NCBI RefSeq assembly: GCF_030651755.1
Contig: NZ_JAUSBZ010000045.1
Coordinates: 1 to 64,000, forward strand
Direction of reading: 5' to 3'
Source: Phenylobacterium sp.
Lineage (GTDB): Bacteria; Pseudomonadota; Alphaproteobacteria; Caulobacterales; Caulobacteraceae
DNA length: 64,000 nt
The position numbers and the translations under genes were made by a program. The notes under the pieces are model-generated. The model saw only the letters and a list, made by a program, of their open reading frames with translations. It ran no database searches and had not been told where the DNA came from. This document shows positions 1-13,130 of this stretch, piece after piece (positions within the stretch are counted from its first letter, which is position 1; every line of letters starts with the position of its first letter).

Positions 1-1823
1 GCGGCGCCGGCGCGCTCCAGATCGGCCCCCTCGTCGCGGATGGCGAGCGCAATCTGGCGGCAGGTCTCCTGGCGGGGAATGTCGTCGCGCACGAAGGACC
101 ACTGCAGGATGGTCACCGGCCCCGTCAGCATCCCCTTGACCGGGCGGACGGTAAGGGACTGGGCGTAGCGCCACCAGTCGACGGTCATCGGACGGGGTCT
201 GGCCACATCCCCATAGATGATCGGCGGCCGGACGCAGCGCGAGCCATAGGACTGCACCCAGGCGTGGTCGGTGAAGGCGAAGCCTGACAGCTGCTCGCCA
301 AAATACTGGACCATGTCATTGCGCTCGAACTCCCCGTGGACCAGCACGTCGAGGCCGACGCTCTCCTGCCAGCGGATCGCCATTCGCGTCTCATCCTCCA
401 GGAAGGCCTGGTAGGCGCCGGGCTCCAGCCGGCCCCCGGCCTGGTCGGCGCGGGCCTTGCGCACCGCCGTGGTCTGGGGAAAGGACCCGATGGTGGTGGT
501 GGGATAGGCCGGCAGGTTCAGGACCTGGGCCTGCAGGGCCAGGCGCTCGGCCACCGGCGCGGCGCGGCGGGTCATCTCTGGAGTCACCGTCGCCATCCTG
601 GCCTGGACCGCCAGGTCGCGGACCTTGGGCGAGGCCTGGCGGGCGGCCTGGGCGGCGTCCGACGCGGCCAGGGCCTCGGCGACGGCGGCGCGCCCCTCAT
701 TCAGGGCGCGGGCCAGGATGGCCAGCTCCTCCAGCTTCTGCACCGCGAAGGCCAGCCAGCCGGCCACCTCCGGATCGAGTTTCGTCTCGACCGCCAGGTC
801 TATCGGGGCGTGCAGCAGCGAGCAGGAGGGCGCCAGCACGAGGGGCCGCCCGGTTGCGGCGACCGGCTCCAGACGGTCCAGCAGGGCCGAGAGATCGGCC
901 CGCCAGATGTTGCGCCCATCCACCACGCCAAGGGAGAGGACGAGGTCCGGGCGGGCCTCGGCCAGCGCCCGATCCAGGTCCCCAGGCCCCCGCACCAGGT
1001 CGAGATGCAGGCCCGCCACCGGCAGGGACAGGGCCAGGTCGAGATTGTCGTCGAGGGCCGCGAAGTAGGGGGTGAGCATCAGCTTCAGCCCCGGGGCCGC
1101 CTGGGTCAGGCTGTCATAGGCCCGTTCGAACATCGCCCAGTCGGCCGGCTCGAGATCCAGGGCCAGGGCTGGCTCGTCCATCTGCACCCAGTCGGCGCCC
1201 GCCGCCGCCAGCTGGCGCAGGATTTCCCCATAGACAGGCAGCAGCCCCTCCAGCAGATCGCGGGGGTCCGAGCCGTCCTTGGCCTTGGCCAGCTTCAGCC
1301 AGGTGACGGGACCGATCAGCACCGGGCGGGTGTGGCGACCCAGGGCGCGGGCCTCTAGAAATTCGTCCACCGCCTTGGTGGAGCTGAGCGCAAAGACCTG
1401 GCCGGCCACCACTTCGGGGGCGAGATAGTGATAGTTGGTGTCGAACCACTTGGTCATCTCGCAGGCCACGGCGTCCTGACCGCAGCAGCCGGTCTCCTGC
1501 TCGCCCGACCGGGCGCCGCGGGCCATGGCGAAATAGAGCTCCAGCCCCTGGGCGCCGGCGAAGCGCGGCGGGACGGCGCCGACCATCAGGGTGGCGTCGA
1601 GCACCTGGTCGTAGAGCGAGAAGTCGTTGCTGGGCAGAATGTCGACCCCCAGTTCGGCCTGGCGGGCCCAGGCCTCGCGGCGGAGGTCGGCGGCGGTCTG
1701 GAGAAGGCCAGCCTGTTCGAGGCGGCCGGACCAGAAGCGTTCGAGGGCGGTCTTGAGCTGGCGGCGGGGGCCGATACGGGGGAAGCCGAGATTGGCGACC
1801 AGGACGGGTTGAGCTGTGGGCAT
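1..1823 (-). CDS. metE: 5-methyltetrahydropteroyltriglutamate--homocysteine methyltransferase (cobalamin-independent methionine synthase), C-terminus outside window
   Basis: Minus-strand reading from ATG at 1823 gives MPTAQPVLVANLGFPRIGPRRQLKTALERFWSG...SLYDQVLDATLMVGAVPPRF..., the MetE N-terminus; preceded by a cobalamin riboswitch. Confidence 0.93.
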   Translation of the reverse strand, partial: MPTAQPVLVANLGFPRIGPRRQLKTALERFWSGRLEQAGLLQTAADLRREAWARQAELGVDILPSNDFSLYDQVLDATLMVGAVPPRFAGAQGLELYFAMARGARSGEQETGCCGQDAVACEMTKWFDTNYHYLAPEVVAGQVFALSSTKAVDEFLEARALGRHTRPVLIGPVTWLKLAKAKDGSDPRDLLEGLLPVYGEILRQLAAAGADWVQMDEPALALDLEPADWAMFERAYDSLTQAAPGLKLMLTPYFAALDDNLDLALSLPVAGLHLDLVRGPGDLDRALAEARPDLVLSLGVVDGRNIWRADLSALLDRLEPVAATGRPLVLAPSCSLLHAPIDLAVETKLDPEVAGWLAFAVQKLEELAILARALNEGRAAVAEALAASDAAQAARQASPKVRDLAVQARMATVTPEMTRRAAPVAERLALQAQVLNLPAYPTTTIGSFPQTTAVRKARADQAGGRLEPGAYQAFLEDETRMAIRWQESVGLDVLVHGEFERNDMVQYFGEQLSGFAFTDHAWVQSYGSRCVRPPIIYGDVARPRPMTVDWWRYAQSLTVRPVKGMLTGPVTILQWSFVRDDIPRQETCRQIALAIRDEGADLERAGA

Positions 1824-2117
1824 GGGATCTCCTTCGCCGACGCGGGACGCGCCGGCGGGATTCTGAAGGTTCGATTGGAGGGGGGGGGCAGGGACGGGCC
1901 GGCGGCTTAAGGGCGCCGACGGCCCCATCGCATTCGATGCGGGGTCGGGATCAGCTTCGGCTCTGGCGAAGGCGCCACGGCGGCCTCCCGTTCAGGTCAA
2001 GGACAGGACGGGAGACTTGCGGCAGGCGCGGACGGGCGCAGGTCGCCGCGAGACGGGAGTCCGGGCGTGCGCACGATGCGACCCGCCGGGACCCCCCGCC
2101 CGAGGACGTTATCTGAC

Positions 2118-2304
2118 GCGGCAGGTCTCCTGGCTCGCGGGTCGAAGCGGCTGTCTGGCCTTCCCGACGGGGTCTCCGTCAGTGACACGATCGACAGCCG
2201 CTCGCCGCTTACAGTTGCGGGGACAGCTCCGGAGTCGGGCGCATGGCTTGGCCCTCACCGGATTCCCTCTTAGCTCCGGGTCCGAAGACCCGCAGAACCG
2301 CGAC
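2118..2304 (-). ncRNA. Cobalamin (B12) riboswitch upstream of metE
   Basis: Minus strand carries GGGAATCCGGTGAGGGCC...AGCTGTCCCCGCAACTGTAAGCGG...GTCACTG...GGGAAGGCC...GACCCGCGAGCCAGGAGACCTGCC, the conserved cobalamin riboswitch core. Confidence 0.95.
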
Positions 2305-2310
2305 CCTGTC

Positions 2311-2339
2311 ATCTAGGGCGATCACCAGACGCCCGTCAA
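2311..2339 (-). promoter_or_regulatory. Predicted sigma-70-type promoter of the metE riboswitch transcript (TTGACG-N17-CTAGAT)
   Basis: Minus-strand TTGACG (2339-2334), 17-nt spacer, CTAGAT (2316-2311); predicted start falls at the 5' edge of the riboswitch. Confidence 0.65.
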
Positions 2340-2344
2340 GTCTG

Positions 2345-2364
2345 ACATAAAGATATCCTTATGT
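2345..2364. promoter_or_regulatory. 20-bp near-perfect inverted repeat, predicted operator (ACATAAAGATATCCTTATGT)
   Basis: One mismatched pair in 20 bp; 5 nt upstream of the metE -35; matching element upstream of ahcY. Confidence 0.7.
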
Positions 2365-2426
2365 GATTATGTGCAGCGCGCGCTGGAGACTTCGCGCCTG
2401 GCGGCGAAACCGGCTATGAGCCTGCG

Positions 2427-6018
<3,592 letters not shown>

Positions 6019-6105
6019 CCCCCACAAGCCTGGACAGGCCGCCCCAACTCCTGAACTCTTCGGTTCCGAGGAAACAAAAGCCGGAAACCGGCAGGGAGTT
6101 GGGCG

Positions 6106-7533
6106 ATGGCCTTCGACGAATATGCCGAGCATGACGGGCTGGGACTGGCCGCTCTTGTGGCCAAGGGCGAGGTCAGCCCGACCGAGCTGGTCGAGGCCGC
6201 CATCGCGCGGGTCGAGCGGTACAACGGCGTCCTGAACGCCGTCGTCCACAAGGCTTATGACGAGGCCCGCGCCACCGCCGCCGGCGACCTGCCCGACGGC
6301 CCGTTCAAGGGCGTGCCCTTCCTGATCAAGGACCTGGGCGCCCAAGTGAAGGGCTGGCCCCGCACCTCGGGCAGCCGGTTCGCTAAGGTGGCCGCCGATG
6401 AGGCCGACAGCGAACTGGTGGCCCGCTACCGCGCCGCGGGCGTGGTCCTGCTCGGCAAGTCCAACACCCCGGAGTTTGGCATTCCCGGCGTCACCCACTC
6501 CGACCAGCTGGGGGCCTGCCGCAATCCCTGGAACCCCGACCATATCTCCGGCGGCTCGTCGGGCGGGGCGGCGTCAGCCACGGCGGCGGGCATGGTGCCC
6601 CTGGCCCACGCCAGCGACGGCCTGGGTTCGATCCGGATTCCGGCGGCCTGCTGCGGCCTGTTCGGCATGAAGATCACCCGCGACCGGACCCCCATCTGCG
6701 AAGTGGTCGACGGCGCCCTGGGCTTCTCGGTCCACCATGTGGTCAGCCGCACGGTGCGCGACTCCGCGGCCATGCTGGACGCCACCGGCTATCCCCAGGC
6801 CGGCGATCCCTTCCAGGCCCCGGCCAAGGCCGGCCCCTATCTGGAGGAGGTGAGCCGAAGCCCGGGACGCCTGCGCATCGCCTGGTCGGCGGAGACGCCC
6901 AGCGGACGGCCCATCCCCGACGACATGCTCGCCCACCTGCTGGCCACAGTCGAACTCCTGAAGGGCCTGGGCCACGAGGTGTTCGAGCAGGGCCTGGGGA
7001 TCGACTATCGTCAGCTCTACCGGGCCCAGAGCCTGGCCAGCGCCTCGAACTTCTCGGCCAATGTGGCCCGCTGGGTGGAGAAGCTCGGCCGCGAGCCCGG
7101 GGATGACGAACTCGGCCCCCTGGCGCGGCGCGGCTATGAGGCCGGCAAGCGGCTGAACGGCCAGCAGGCCTTCTGGGGCTTCCAGCAGCTGCGCCTGATG
7201 AACCGTCAGATCCTCTCGGCCTTCGAGGCCTTCGACGTCTATCTGACCCCGGTGATGAGCACGCCGGCGCCCAGGGTCGACTGGCTCGACCCCAATATGG
7301 CCGACACCCGGGAATTCGATAAACGCCAGGCGGCCACCTACGCCACCACCCCGCCGGCCAACTTCACCGGCCAGCCGTCCATGTCCGTACCCCTTTGGGA
7401 GTCAGAGGACGGTCTGCCCGTCGGCATGATGTTCACAGGCCGCTTCGCCGACGAGGCCGCCCTCTACCGGCTGGCGGGCCAGCTCGAGAAGGAACAGCCC
7501 TGGAAAGACCGTCGTCCGGCCCTGTGGAACTGA
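6106..7533 (+). CDS. Amidase signature family protein
   Basis: Gly/Ser-rich amidase signature ISGGSSGGAASATAAGMVPLAHASDGLGSIRIPAACCGLFGMK. Confidence 0.9.
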   Translation: MAFDEYAEHDGLGLAALVAKGEVSPTELVEAAIARVERYNGVLNAVVHKAYDEARATAAGDLPDGPFKGVPFLIKDLGAQVKGWPRTSGSRFAKVAADEADSELVARYRAAGVVLLGKSNTPEFGIPGVTHSDQLGACRNPWNPDHISGGSSGGAASATAAGMVPLAHASDGLGSIRIPAACCGLFGMKITRDRTPICEVVDGALGFSVHHVVSRTVRDSAAMLDATGYPQAGDPFQAPAKAGPYLEEVSRSPGRLRIAWSAETPSGRPIPDDMLAHLLATVELLKGLGHEVFEQGLGIDYRQLYRAQSLASASNFSANVARWVEKLGREPGDDELGPLARRGYEAGKRLNGQQAFWGFQQLRLMNRQILSAFEAFDVYLTPVMSTPAPRVDWLDPNMADTREFDKRQAATYATTPPANFTGQPSMSVPLWESEDGLPVGMMFTGRFADEAALYRLAGQLEKEQPWKDRRPALWN

Positions 7534-7552
7534 GGCCCCAGGCTCTGAGCCT

Positions 7553-7663
7553 TCAGAACACCACGCCAAGCTTGGCCAGCGTCAGGGCGACGCTGCCAAA
7601 GGCGACGACGGCCAGAACTTCATACCACTTGAACCACGGGCCGCTCGGCGAACGCATTCTCAT
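7553..7663 (-). CDS. Small (36 aa) single-pass membrane protein
   Basis: MRMRSPSGPWFKWYEVLAVVAFGSVALTLAKLGVVF*; hydrophobic helix, purine-rich GGGGGGG upstream of ATG; not in supplied ORF track. Confidence 0.5.
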   Translation of the reverse strand: MRMRSPSGPWFKWYEVLAVVAFGSVALTLAKLGVVF

Positions 7664-7709
7664 AGATTTCCCCCCCGGGAATGTCAGATCGATGTGAGCG
7701 CCCCTTGGC

Positions 7710-8435
7710 TCAGTAGTAGGGCGCTGGCGGACGTTTGCCCGGCCAGGTCAGGTAGCCGCCGGGATCCCGGCCGGCGGCCTGGACGGGCGGGCCGGCGCAG
7801 CAGGGACCGGCGGCCACGGTGTGGGCATAGCCGCTGGACTGCTGCGAATAGCTGCGATGCTCGCTGTAGGACTGGTGCTGCTCGGCATAGCCGCGCACCT
7901 GAGGCGGCGGCGGCGGTGGCGCATAGGCGTAACGCTCCTGCCGATAGGCTCCGCCCCGATACTGTTCGTGCTGGCCCTGATGGGACTCCGCCCGGCGCTC
8001 ATAGCCGCCACGGGTGGCGATGTCGGGACCCTGATAGCGGCGATAGTCCTGCTGATGGCCAGCCGGCGGCGCCTGATGGGCGTAGTCCCGGGGCGCCGGG
8101 GCTGGTTGACGGGGCGCTGGGGGCCGAGGGGCCGGGGCGCGGGCCTGACGGACCGGAGCCGAACGCGGGCGCGCGGCGGGCTTGGTCGGCGCCTTGGCGG
8201 TCTGGACGGGCTTGGTTTCCGGGCAAGCGGCCTTAGCCGGCGGGCAGGCGCAGCAGTTGGCGACGGCCCGGGCCGGGGGCAGCGTCTCAGGGATGCTCGC
8301 CTGGCCGGCGGGCGCGGCGGCGGGCGGCGCGGCCTTTTCGGCGAAGGGCGGCTTGGGCGGCCGCTCGTCGCAGGCGGTCAGAACCAGGGCCAGACCCAGG
8401 GCGGCGATGATCGACGAAACGGTACTGGTACGCAT
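7710..8435 (-). CDS. Pro/Tyr/Gln-rich predicted lipoprotein
   Basis: Signal peptide with lipobox LVLTAC at N-terminus; low-complexity C-terminus. Confidence 0.65.
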   Translation of the reverse strand: MRTSTVSSIIAALGLALVLTACDERPPKPPFAEKAAPPAAAPAGQASIPETLPPARAVANCCACPPAKAACPETKPVQTAKAPTKPAARPRSAPVRQARAPAPRPPAPRQPAPAPRDYAHQAPPAGHQQDYRRYQGPDIATRGGYERRAESHQGQHEQYRGGAYRQERYAYAPPPPPPQVRGYAEQHQSYSEHRSYSQQSSGYAHTVAAGPCCAGPPVQAAGRDPGGYLTWPGKRPPAPYY

Positions 8436-8467
8436 AGCGGAAACTCCCTCGCCCGCACGCTGCGCGT

Positions 8468-9304
8468 TTACACCTCGTTAACGCTGTAGGATTCTCCCCT
8501 CGCGCGAATATAGGCCTCCACCAGCGCGTCGTAGGAGGCGAACCCCTTGTAATTGCGAAACTCTGCCGTAGCGCCGCGCCATGCCCGGGCGAAGGCCGCG
8601 AACCGTTCGGGGTCCTGCTCCAGGGTCTCCAGGGGCGCACGCCAGATGCGGATGGTGAACAGGGCGCCGCCCGTAACGGGAAGCCGCCGCAGGGTCTGGC
8701 GCTCCACGCGCAGATGGAGAACCCGTCCCGCCGCCTCAGGCGCGATCCCGGAGATCTGCGCCCGGATCGGCGCGGAGTCCGGCGTGAACAGGGCGTCAGT
8801 ATTGACCACCGTCCAGTTGCGCCGCTCCAGGATCAGGCCCGGCCGCAGACCGGAGAATATCCGCTCCAGCCGGCCCCCGAACCGCGCCGCAAACCCGTCC
8901 ACCGGACCGTGGAGCTCGGCCAGGCTCTTGCCCAGGGCGTCCTGCGCGGTGAAGAAGCTGGGCGCGCACAGGCTAAGCGCGGTCAGCCGCCAGACCCCCT
9001 CCCTCTGCTCCATCAGGCAGAGGTCGTCGGACACCCGCCTCGCCGCCGCCAGCAGAGGCGGCAGGCCCGCCTCGCCGGACTGGGACCCACGCACCTTCGC
9101 CACCAGGGCCAGGGCCTCGGCCTGGGCGTCCCACGAGCCAGGGGTCTCCCCCCAGACGATCTCAGGGCAGGCGGCGATCAGCGGGTCCTTTCGGGCGGCC
9201 GGATCAGCCTCCCCGCCCTCCAGCCAGTCGGCCTCGGGGATGGGTCGCAGACCGATGGCGAAGTCGCCGCCGGCCTCGGCCCAGGGGCTATGGGGTAGCT
9301 TCAC
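8468..9304 (-). CDS. DUF3445 family (heme-dependent oxidative N-demethylase-like) protein
   Basis: VKLPHSPWAE...LILERRNWTVVNTDALFTPD; GTG start in 4-nt GTGA overlap with upstream VanZ-like gene. Confidence 0.75.
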   Translation of the reverse strand: MKLPHSPWAEAGGDFAIGLRPIPEADWLEGGEADPAARKDPLIAACPEIVWGETPGSWDAQAEALALVAKVRGSQSGEAGLPPLLAAARRVSDDLCLMEQREGVWRLTALSLCAPSFFTAQDALGKSLAELHGPVDGFAARFGGRLERIFSGLRPGLILERRNWTVVNTDALFTPDSAPIRAQISGIAPEAAGRVLHLRVERQTLRRLPVTGGALFTIRIWRAPLETLEQDPERFAAFARAWRGATAEFRNYKGFASYDALVEAYIRARGESYSVNEV

Positions 9305-9672
9305 CGGCCCCGCCCCCAGCGCCCCCAGGCCAGCCACATCATCAGGGCCAGGACCTCCCCGCTCAGATTGGCCAGGAGATCGATCAGATCCCCCTGACGG
9401 CCCAGTCCCATCAGGGCCTGGGCGATCTCCACACCGGCGCCCAGCGCGAAGATCGCCGCCAGGAGAACCAGCCGGGGTCCAAAGGCGAACAGGCCCAGAC
9501 CCGTCAGGACGAAATAGGCCAGCGCGTGGCGCACCTTGTCGCCCCCCAGATCTGGCGCAGGCGTGGCGTCGGAGGGAGCCAGTGAGAGGAACAGGATGGC
9601 CGCGAGGCAGAGCCCGAAGGCCGCCCAGGCATAGCGGCGGATCAAAGGGGAGTGGCGGGAGCGAAAGACCAT
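9301..9672 (-). CDS. VanZ-like family membrane protein
   Basis: FLSLAPSDATPAPDLGGDKVRHALAYFVLTGLG...EIAQALMGLGRQGDLIDLLANLSG. Confidence 0.8.
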   Translation of the reverse strand: MVFRSRHSPLIRRYAWAAFGLCLAAILFLSLAPSDATPAPDLGGDKVRHALAYFVLTGLGLFAFGPRLVLLAAIFALGAGVEIAQALMGLGRQGDLIDLLANLSGEVLALMMWLAWGRWGRGR

Positions 9673-9742
9673 GACCCTAGCTTGCACGTCAGCCCCGCCG
9701 TCTCTAGCGTCGCGGCGTAAAACGGGCGTTTGAAGGACAGTC

Positions 9743-10408
9743 ATGATGGCGATCGAGGCGGTGATCTGGGACTTTGGCGGGGTGTTCACCTCCTCGCCCT
9801 TCGAGGCCTTCGCCCGCCATGAGGCGGCCATCGGCGCGCCCAAGGACCACATCCGCCGGGTCAATGCGACCAACCCCGACACCAACGCCTGGGCCCTGTT
9901 CGAGCGCAACGAGATCGATACGGCGGGCTTTGACGCCCTGTTCCTGGAGGAGTCCGCCGCGCTCGGCTTTCCCATCCGGGGCGCCGACGTCCTGCCGCTG
10001 ATCTCCGGCGTGGTGCGGCCGCGGATGGTCGAGGCGCTGAAGCTCTGCAAGTCCCATTTCAAGGTCGGCTGCATCACCAACAACATGGTCAGCCATCATA
10101 GTCCCGGCGCCGACGGCGTTCAGAAACCGCGCGGCGTCATGGGCCAGATCATGCCCCTGTTCGACCATGTGATCGAAAGCTCCAAGGCTGGCGTGCGCAA
10201 GCCCGATCCGCGCATCTATCAGATGATGTGTGAGGCGCTCTCGGTGGCGCCGGCGGCTTGCGTCTATCTCGACGACCTCGGGGTCAACTGCAAGCCGGCC
10301 GCCCAGCTGGGCATGACGGCGATCAAGGTCGTCGATGTGGACCAGACCCTGGCCGAGCTGTCGGCCGCCACCGGGCTGAGTTTTCCCGTCGCCGAGGCCG
10401 CCCAGTGA
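9743..10408 (+). CDS. HAD-IA family hydrolase
   Basis: [16 protein letters not shown]...[17 protein letters not shown]...[20 protein letters not shown]. Confidence 0.88.
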   Translation: MMAIEAVIWDFGGVFTSSPFEAFARHEAAIGAPKDHIRRVNATNPDTNAWALFERNEIDTAGFDALFLEESAALGFPIRGADVLPLISGVVRPRMVEALKLCKSHFKVGCITNNMVSHHSPGADGVQKPRGVMGQIMPLFDHVIESSKAGVRKPDPRIYQMMCEALSVAPAACVYLDDLGVNCKPAAQLGMTAIKVVDVDQTLAELSAATGLSFPVAEAAQ

Positions 10409-10698
10409 GTCGGCCCGCGCGCATCGGCGCCGAGGCCGCCCTGACCCAGCTGCCCGGCTGGACGGCCGGGGAAGGCGAGCGCGAGGCCCTGGTGCGGACC
10501 TACCGGTTCGAGGACTTCAACGCCGCCTTCGGCTTCATGGCCCGGGTGGCGCTGATGGCCGAGACGCTCGACCATCACCCCGAGTGGTTCAATGTCTACA
10601 ACCGGGTGGACGTGACCCTGACCACCCATGACGCCGGCGGGGTGACCGAGCTGGACGTCAAACTGGCGCAGTTCATGGACCAGGTCGCCGGCGCCTGA
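10405..10698 (+). CDS. phhB: 4a-hydroxytetrahydrobiopterin dehydratase (pterin-4-alpha-carbinolamine dehydratase)
   Basis: [77 protein letters not shown] overlap with upstream HAD gene. Confidence 0.92.
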   Translation: MSRPARIGAEAALTQLPGWTAGEGEREALVRTYRFEDFNAAFGFMARVALMAETLDHHPEWFNVYNRVDVTLTTHDAGGVTELDVKLAQFMDQVAGA

Positions 10699-10745
10699 GG
10701 CCAGGCCTCACAACCACAGAACAACAGATCCCAGGGAGGGACCAG

Positions 10746-11522
10746 ATGAGCGGACGGGTCGCAGGAAAGAAGGCCTTCATCACCGGAGGCGCCCAGGGGC
10801 TCGGGGCGGCCATGGCCGCAGCCCTGGCGGCCGAGGGGGCCAAGGTCACCCTGGCCGACATCAATCACGAGGGCGCCAAGGCCCAGGCCGCCGAAATCAA
10901 CGCCACCGTGGGCGAAGAGGTCGCCTTCGCCCTGCCCCTCGACGTCACCCGGGAGGATCAGTGGATCTACGCCCTGGAGGAGGCCGACGCGGCCATGGGC
11001 GGGCTGTCGGTGCTGATCAACAACGCCGGCGTCAGCCGGGGCGGCGACATCGAACAGCTGTCCTATGAGGACTGGAAGTTCGTGATGAGCGTCAATGTCG
11101 ACTCCGTCTTCCTGGGGACCAAGCACGCCCTGAAGTACATGCGCCGCTGTCAGCCGGGCTCGATCATCAATATCAGCTCCATCGCCGGCCTGATCGCCGC
11201 CCACAACAGCCCGGTCTACAACGCCTCCAAGGCCGCGGTCTGGCTCCTGTCCAAGGGCATCGCCCTGCACTGCGCCAAGCAGGGGCTGGATATCCGCTCC
11301 AACTCCATCCATCCGACCTTTGTGGACACCCCGATCCTCGACCCCCTGCGCCAGCGGTTCGGCAAGGAAGAGGCGGAGAACAAGTTGGCCCGTCAGGTGC
11401 CCCTGGGGCGCATCGGCGCGCCCTCGGACATCGCCAACGCCGCGCTCTATCTGGCTTCGGACGAGAGCCGCTTCATGACCGGGGCCGAACTCAAGCTGGA
11501 CGGCGGCATTTCGGCCATGTGA
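10746..11522 (+). CDS. Short-chain dehydrogenase/reductase family oxidoreductase
   Basis: KKAFITGGAQGLGAAMA...NNAGVSRGG...YNASKAAV. Confidence 0.93.
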   Translation: MSGRVAGKKAFITGGAQGLGAAMAAALAAEGAKVTLADINHEGAKAQAAEINATVGEEVAFALPLDVTREDQWIYALEEADAAMGGLSVLINNAGVSRGGDIEQLSYEDWKFVMSVNVDSVFLGTKHALKYMRRCQPGSIINISSIAGLIAAHNSPVYNASKAAVWLLSKGIALHCAKQGLDIRSNSIHPTFVDTPILDPLRQRFGKEEAENKLARQVPLGRIGAPSDIANAALYLASDESRFMTGAELKLDGGISAM

Positions 11523-11549
11523 GGTCGCAGGGTCGCCCCGGCGGGCGCT

Positions 11550-11975
11550 TCAGTTCACCAGGATGGTGCCGAGCAGCAGGGTGGCGCCGCCCTTGCCCAG
11601 GACCCGGTCGGCGTCCCGCTGCAGCTGGCGGGCGATATAGTCGGCATTGGGCAGGGCGGCGGGCCCGAGGCCCGCGGCATAGACCCTGAGGCTCTGGGAG
11701 AAGGCCGCCCGCAGACGCGGCGTCGACAGGTCGGCCGCGGCCCGAAGCTTTTCGTCGGGAATGTCGAGGCCGGCCTCAACGGTCATCACCGCGCGGCCGC
11801 CCCGCTCGCCGGCCACGGTGGCCGTCAGGGTCTGCAGCTGGATGAAGGTGAGGCCGCCGCCCTTCTTCTTGTCCCCGCCCTTAGGCGGCCCGGCGGCGGC
11901 CGGGCTGGCGCTCAGGGCCACGAGGCCGCTGAACAGGAGAGGCAGGGCGAGCCGCAGGCGATGGATCTGTTCCAT
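11550..11975 (-). CDS. Conserved hypothetical secreted/membrane-anchored protein
   Basis: N-terminal signal-like segment MEQIHRLRLALPLLFSGLVALSASPAAAG; coherent reading frame. Confidence 0.6.
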   Translation of the reverse strand: MEQIHRLRLALPLLFSGLVALSASPAAAGPPKGGDKKKGGGLTFIQLQTLTATVAGERGGRAVMTVEAGLDIPDEKLRAAADLSTPRLRAAFSQSLRVYAAGLGPAALPNADYIARQLQRDADRVLGKGGATLLLGTILVN

Positions 11976-12058
11976 ACGCGTCGGTGTGCCGCATTTATGG
12001 TTAGCGGTCTCTTTACGCGGGCGGTCCAACACTGCGACCTAGATTCGCATGGGCCACA

Positions 12059-13126
12059 TTGGAGGCCGCCTTGGGCCGTTTCGCGCCAGACTCCCTCGAC
12101 CTCGACGGCAAGGTTATCCTTGTCACCGGCGGCACCGGCTCCTTCGGACGCCGCTTTATCGACGCGGTGCTCAGCCGCGCCACCCCGCGCAAGCTCATCG
12201 TCTATAGCCGCGACGAACTCAAACAGCATGAGATGCAGATTGACCTGGCTGAACGCTATGGGCCTGAAGACATGGCCCGCATGCGCTTCTTCCTCGGGGA
12301 TGTGCGCGACCGCGAGCGCCTGACCCTGGCCCTGCGCGGGGTCGACATCGTCATCCACGCCGCGGCCCTGAAACAGGTGCCGGCGGCGGAGTACAACCCG
12401 TCCGAATGCATCCACACCAATGTCCTGGGGGCGGAGAACGTCGTCTGGGCGTGCCTGACCAACCGGGTGAAGAAGGTGGTGGCGCTGTCCACCGACAAGG
12501 CCTGCAACCCGGTCAACCTCTATGGGGCCACCAAGCTCGCCTCGGACAAGACCTTCGTGGCGGCCAACAACCTGGCCGGGGACATCGGCACACGGTTTTC
12601 CGTGGTCCGCTACGGCAATGTGGCCGGCTCCCGGGGGTCGGTGGCGCCCCTGTTCCAGCGACTGATCGCCCGCGGGGCCACCGAGCTTCCGATCACCGAC
12701 CCTCGGATGACGCGCTTCCTCATCACCCTGAACGAAGGCGTCGACTTCGTTCTATCGTCGCTGGAGGTGATGCGCGGGGGCGAAATCTTTGTGCCCAAGA
12801 TCCCCTCGGCCAAGATCACCGACCTGGCCGAAGTCCTGGGACCGGGACTGCCCCACCGGATGGTCGGCATCCGGCCCGGCGAGAAGCTGCATGAGATGAT
12901 GATCTCGGTGGACGACGCCCGCTCCACCGTCGATCTGGGGGACCGCTACGCCATCGAGCCGGCCTTTGTGGAATATCCCCGCGAATCCTTCGCCGGCGCC
13001 CACCCCATGGTGGCCGAAGACTTCTCCTACGCCAGCGACACCAATTCCGAATGGCTGAGCGGCCCGCCCCTGCTGGACCTGCTGGAGGATGGGGTTCCGC
13101 CGCGCCGCCGGCGGGCCACCGACTGA
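12059..13126 (+). CDS. flmA: UDP-N-acetylglucosamine 4,6-dehydratase (flagellin glycosylation, FlmA/PseB-type)
   Basis: LDGKVILVTGGTGSFGRRFIDAVLSR...AALKQVPAAEYNPSECIHTNVLGAENVV. Confidence 0.88.
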   Translation: MEAALGRFAPDSLDLDGKVILVTGGTGSFGRRFIDAVLSRATPRKLIVYSRDELKQHEMQIDLAERYGPEDMARMRFFLGDVRDRERLTLALRGVDIVIHAAALKQVPAAEYNPSECIHTNVLGAENVVWACLTNRVKKVVALSTDKACNPVNLYGATKLASDKTFVAANNLAGDIGTRFSVVRYGNVAGSRGSVAPLFQRLIARGATELPITDPRMTRFLITLNEGVDFVLSSLEVMRGGEIFVPKIPSAKITDLAEVLGPGLPHRMVGIRPGEKLHEMMISVDDARSTVDLGDRYAIEPAFVEYPRESFAGAHPMVAEDFSYASDTNSEWLSGPPLLDLLEDGVPPRRRRATD

Positions 13127-13130
13127 CCCC

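Noticed and set aside
336-1358. 340-aa plus-strand ORF in metE
   Set aside because: metE reads through on the minus strand with convincing protein sequence; this is antisense
2017-2316. Several small ORFs between metE and recF
   Set aside because: They overlap the cobalamin riboswitch and its promoter; no protein-like features
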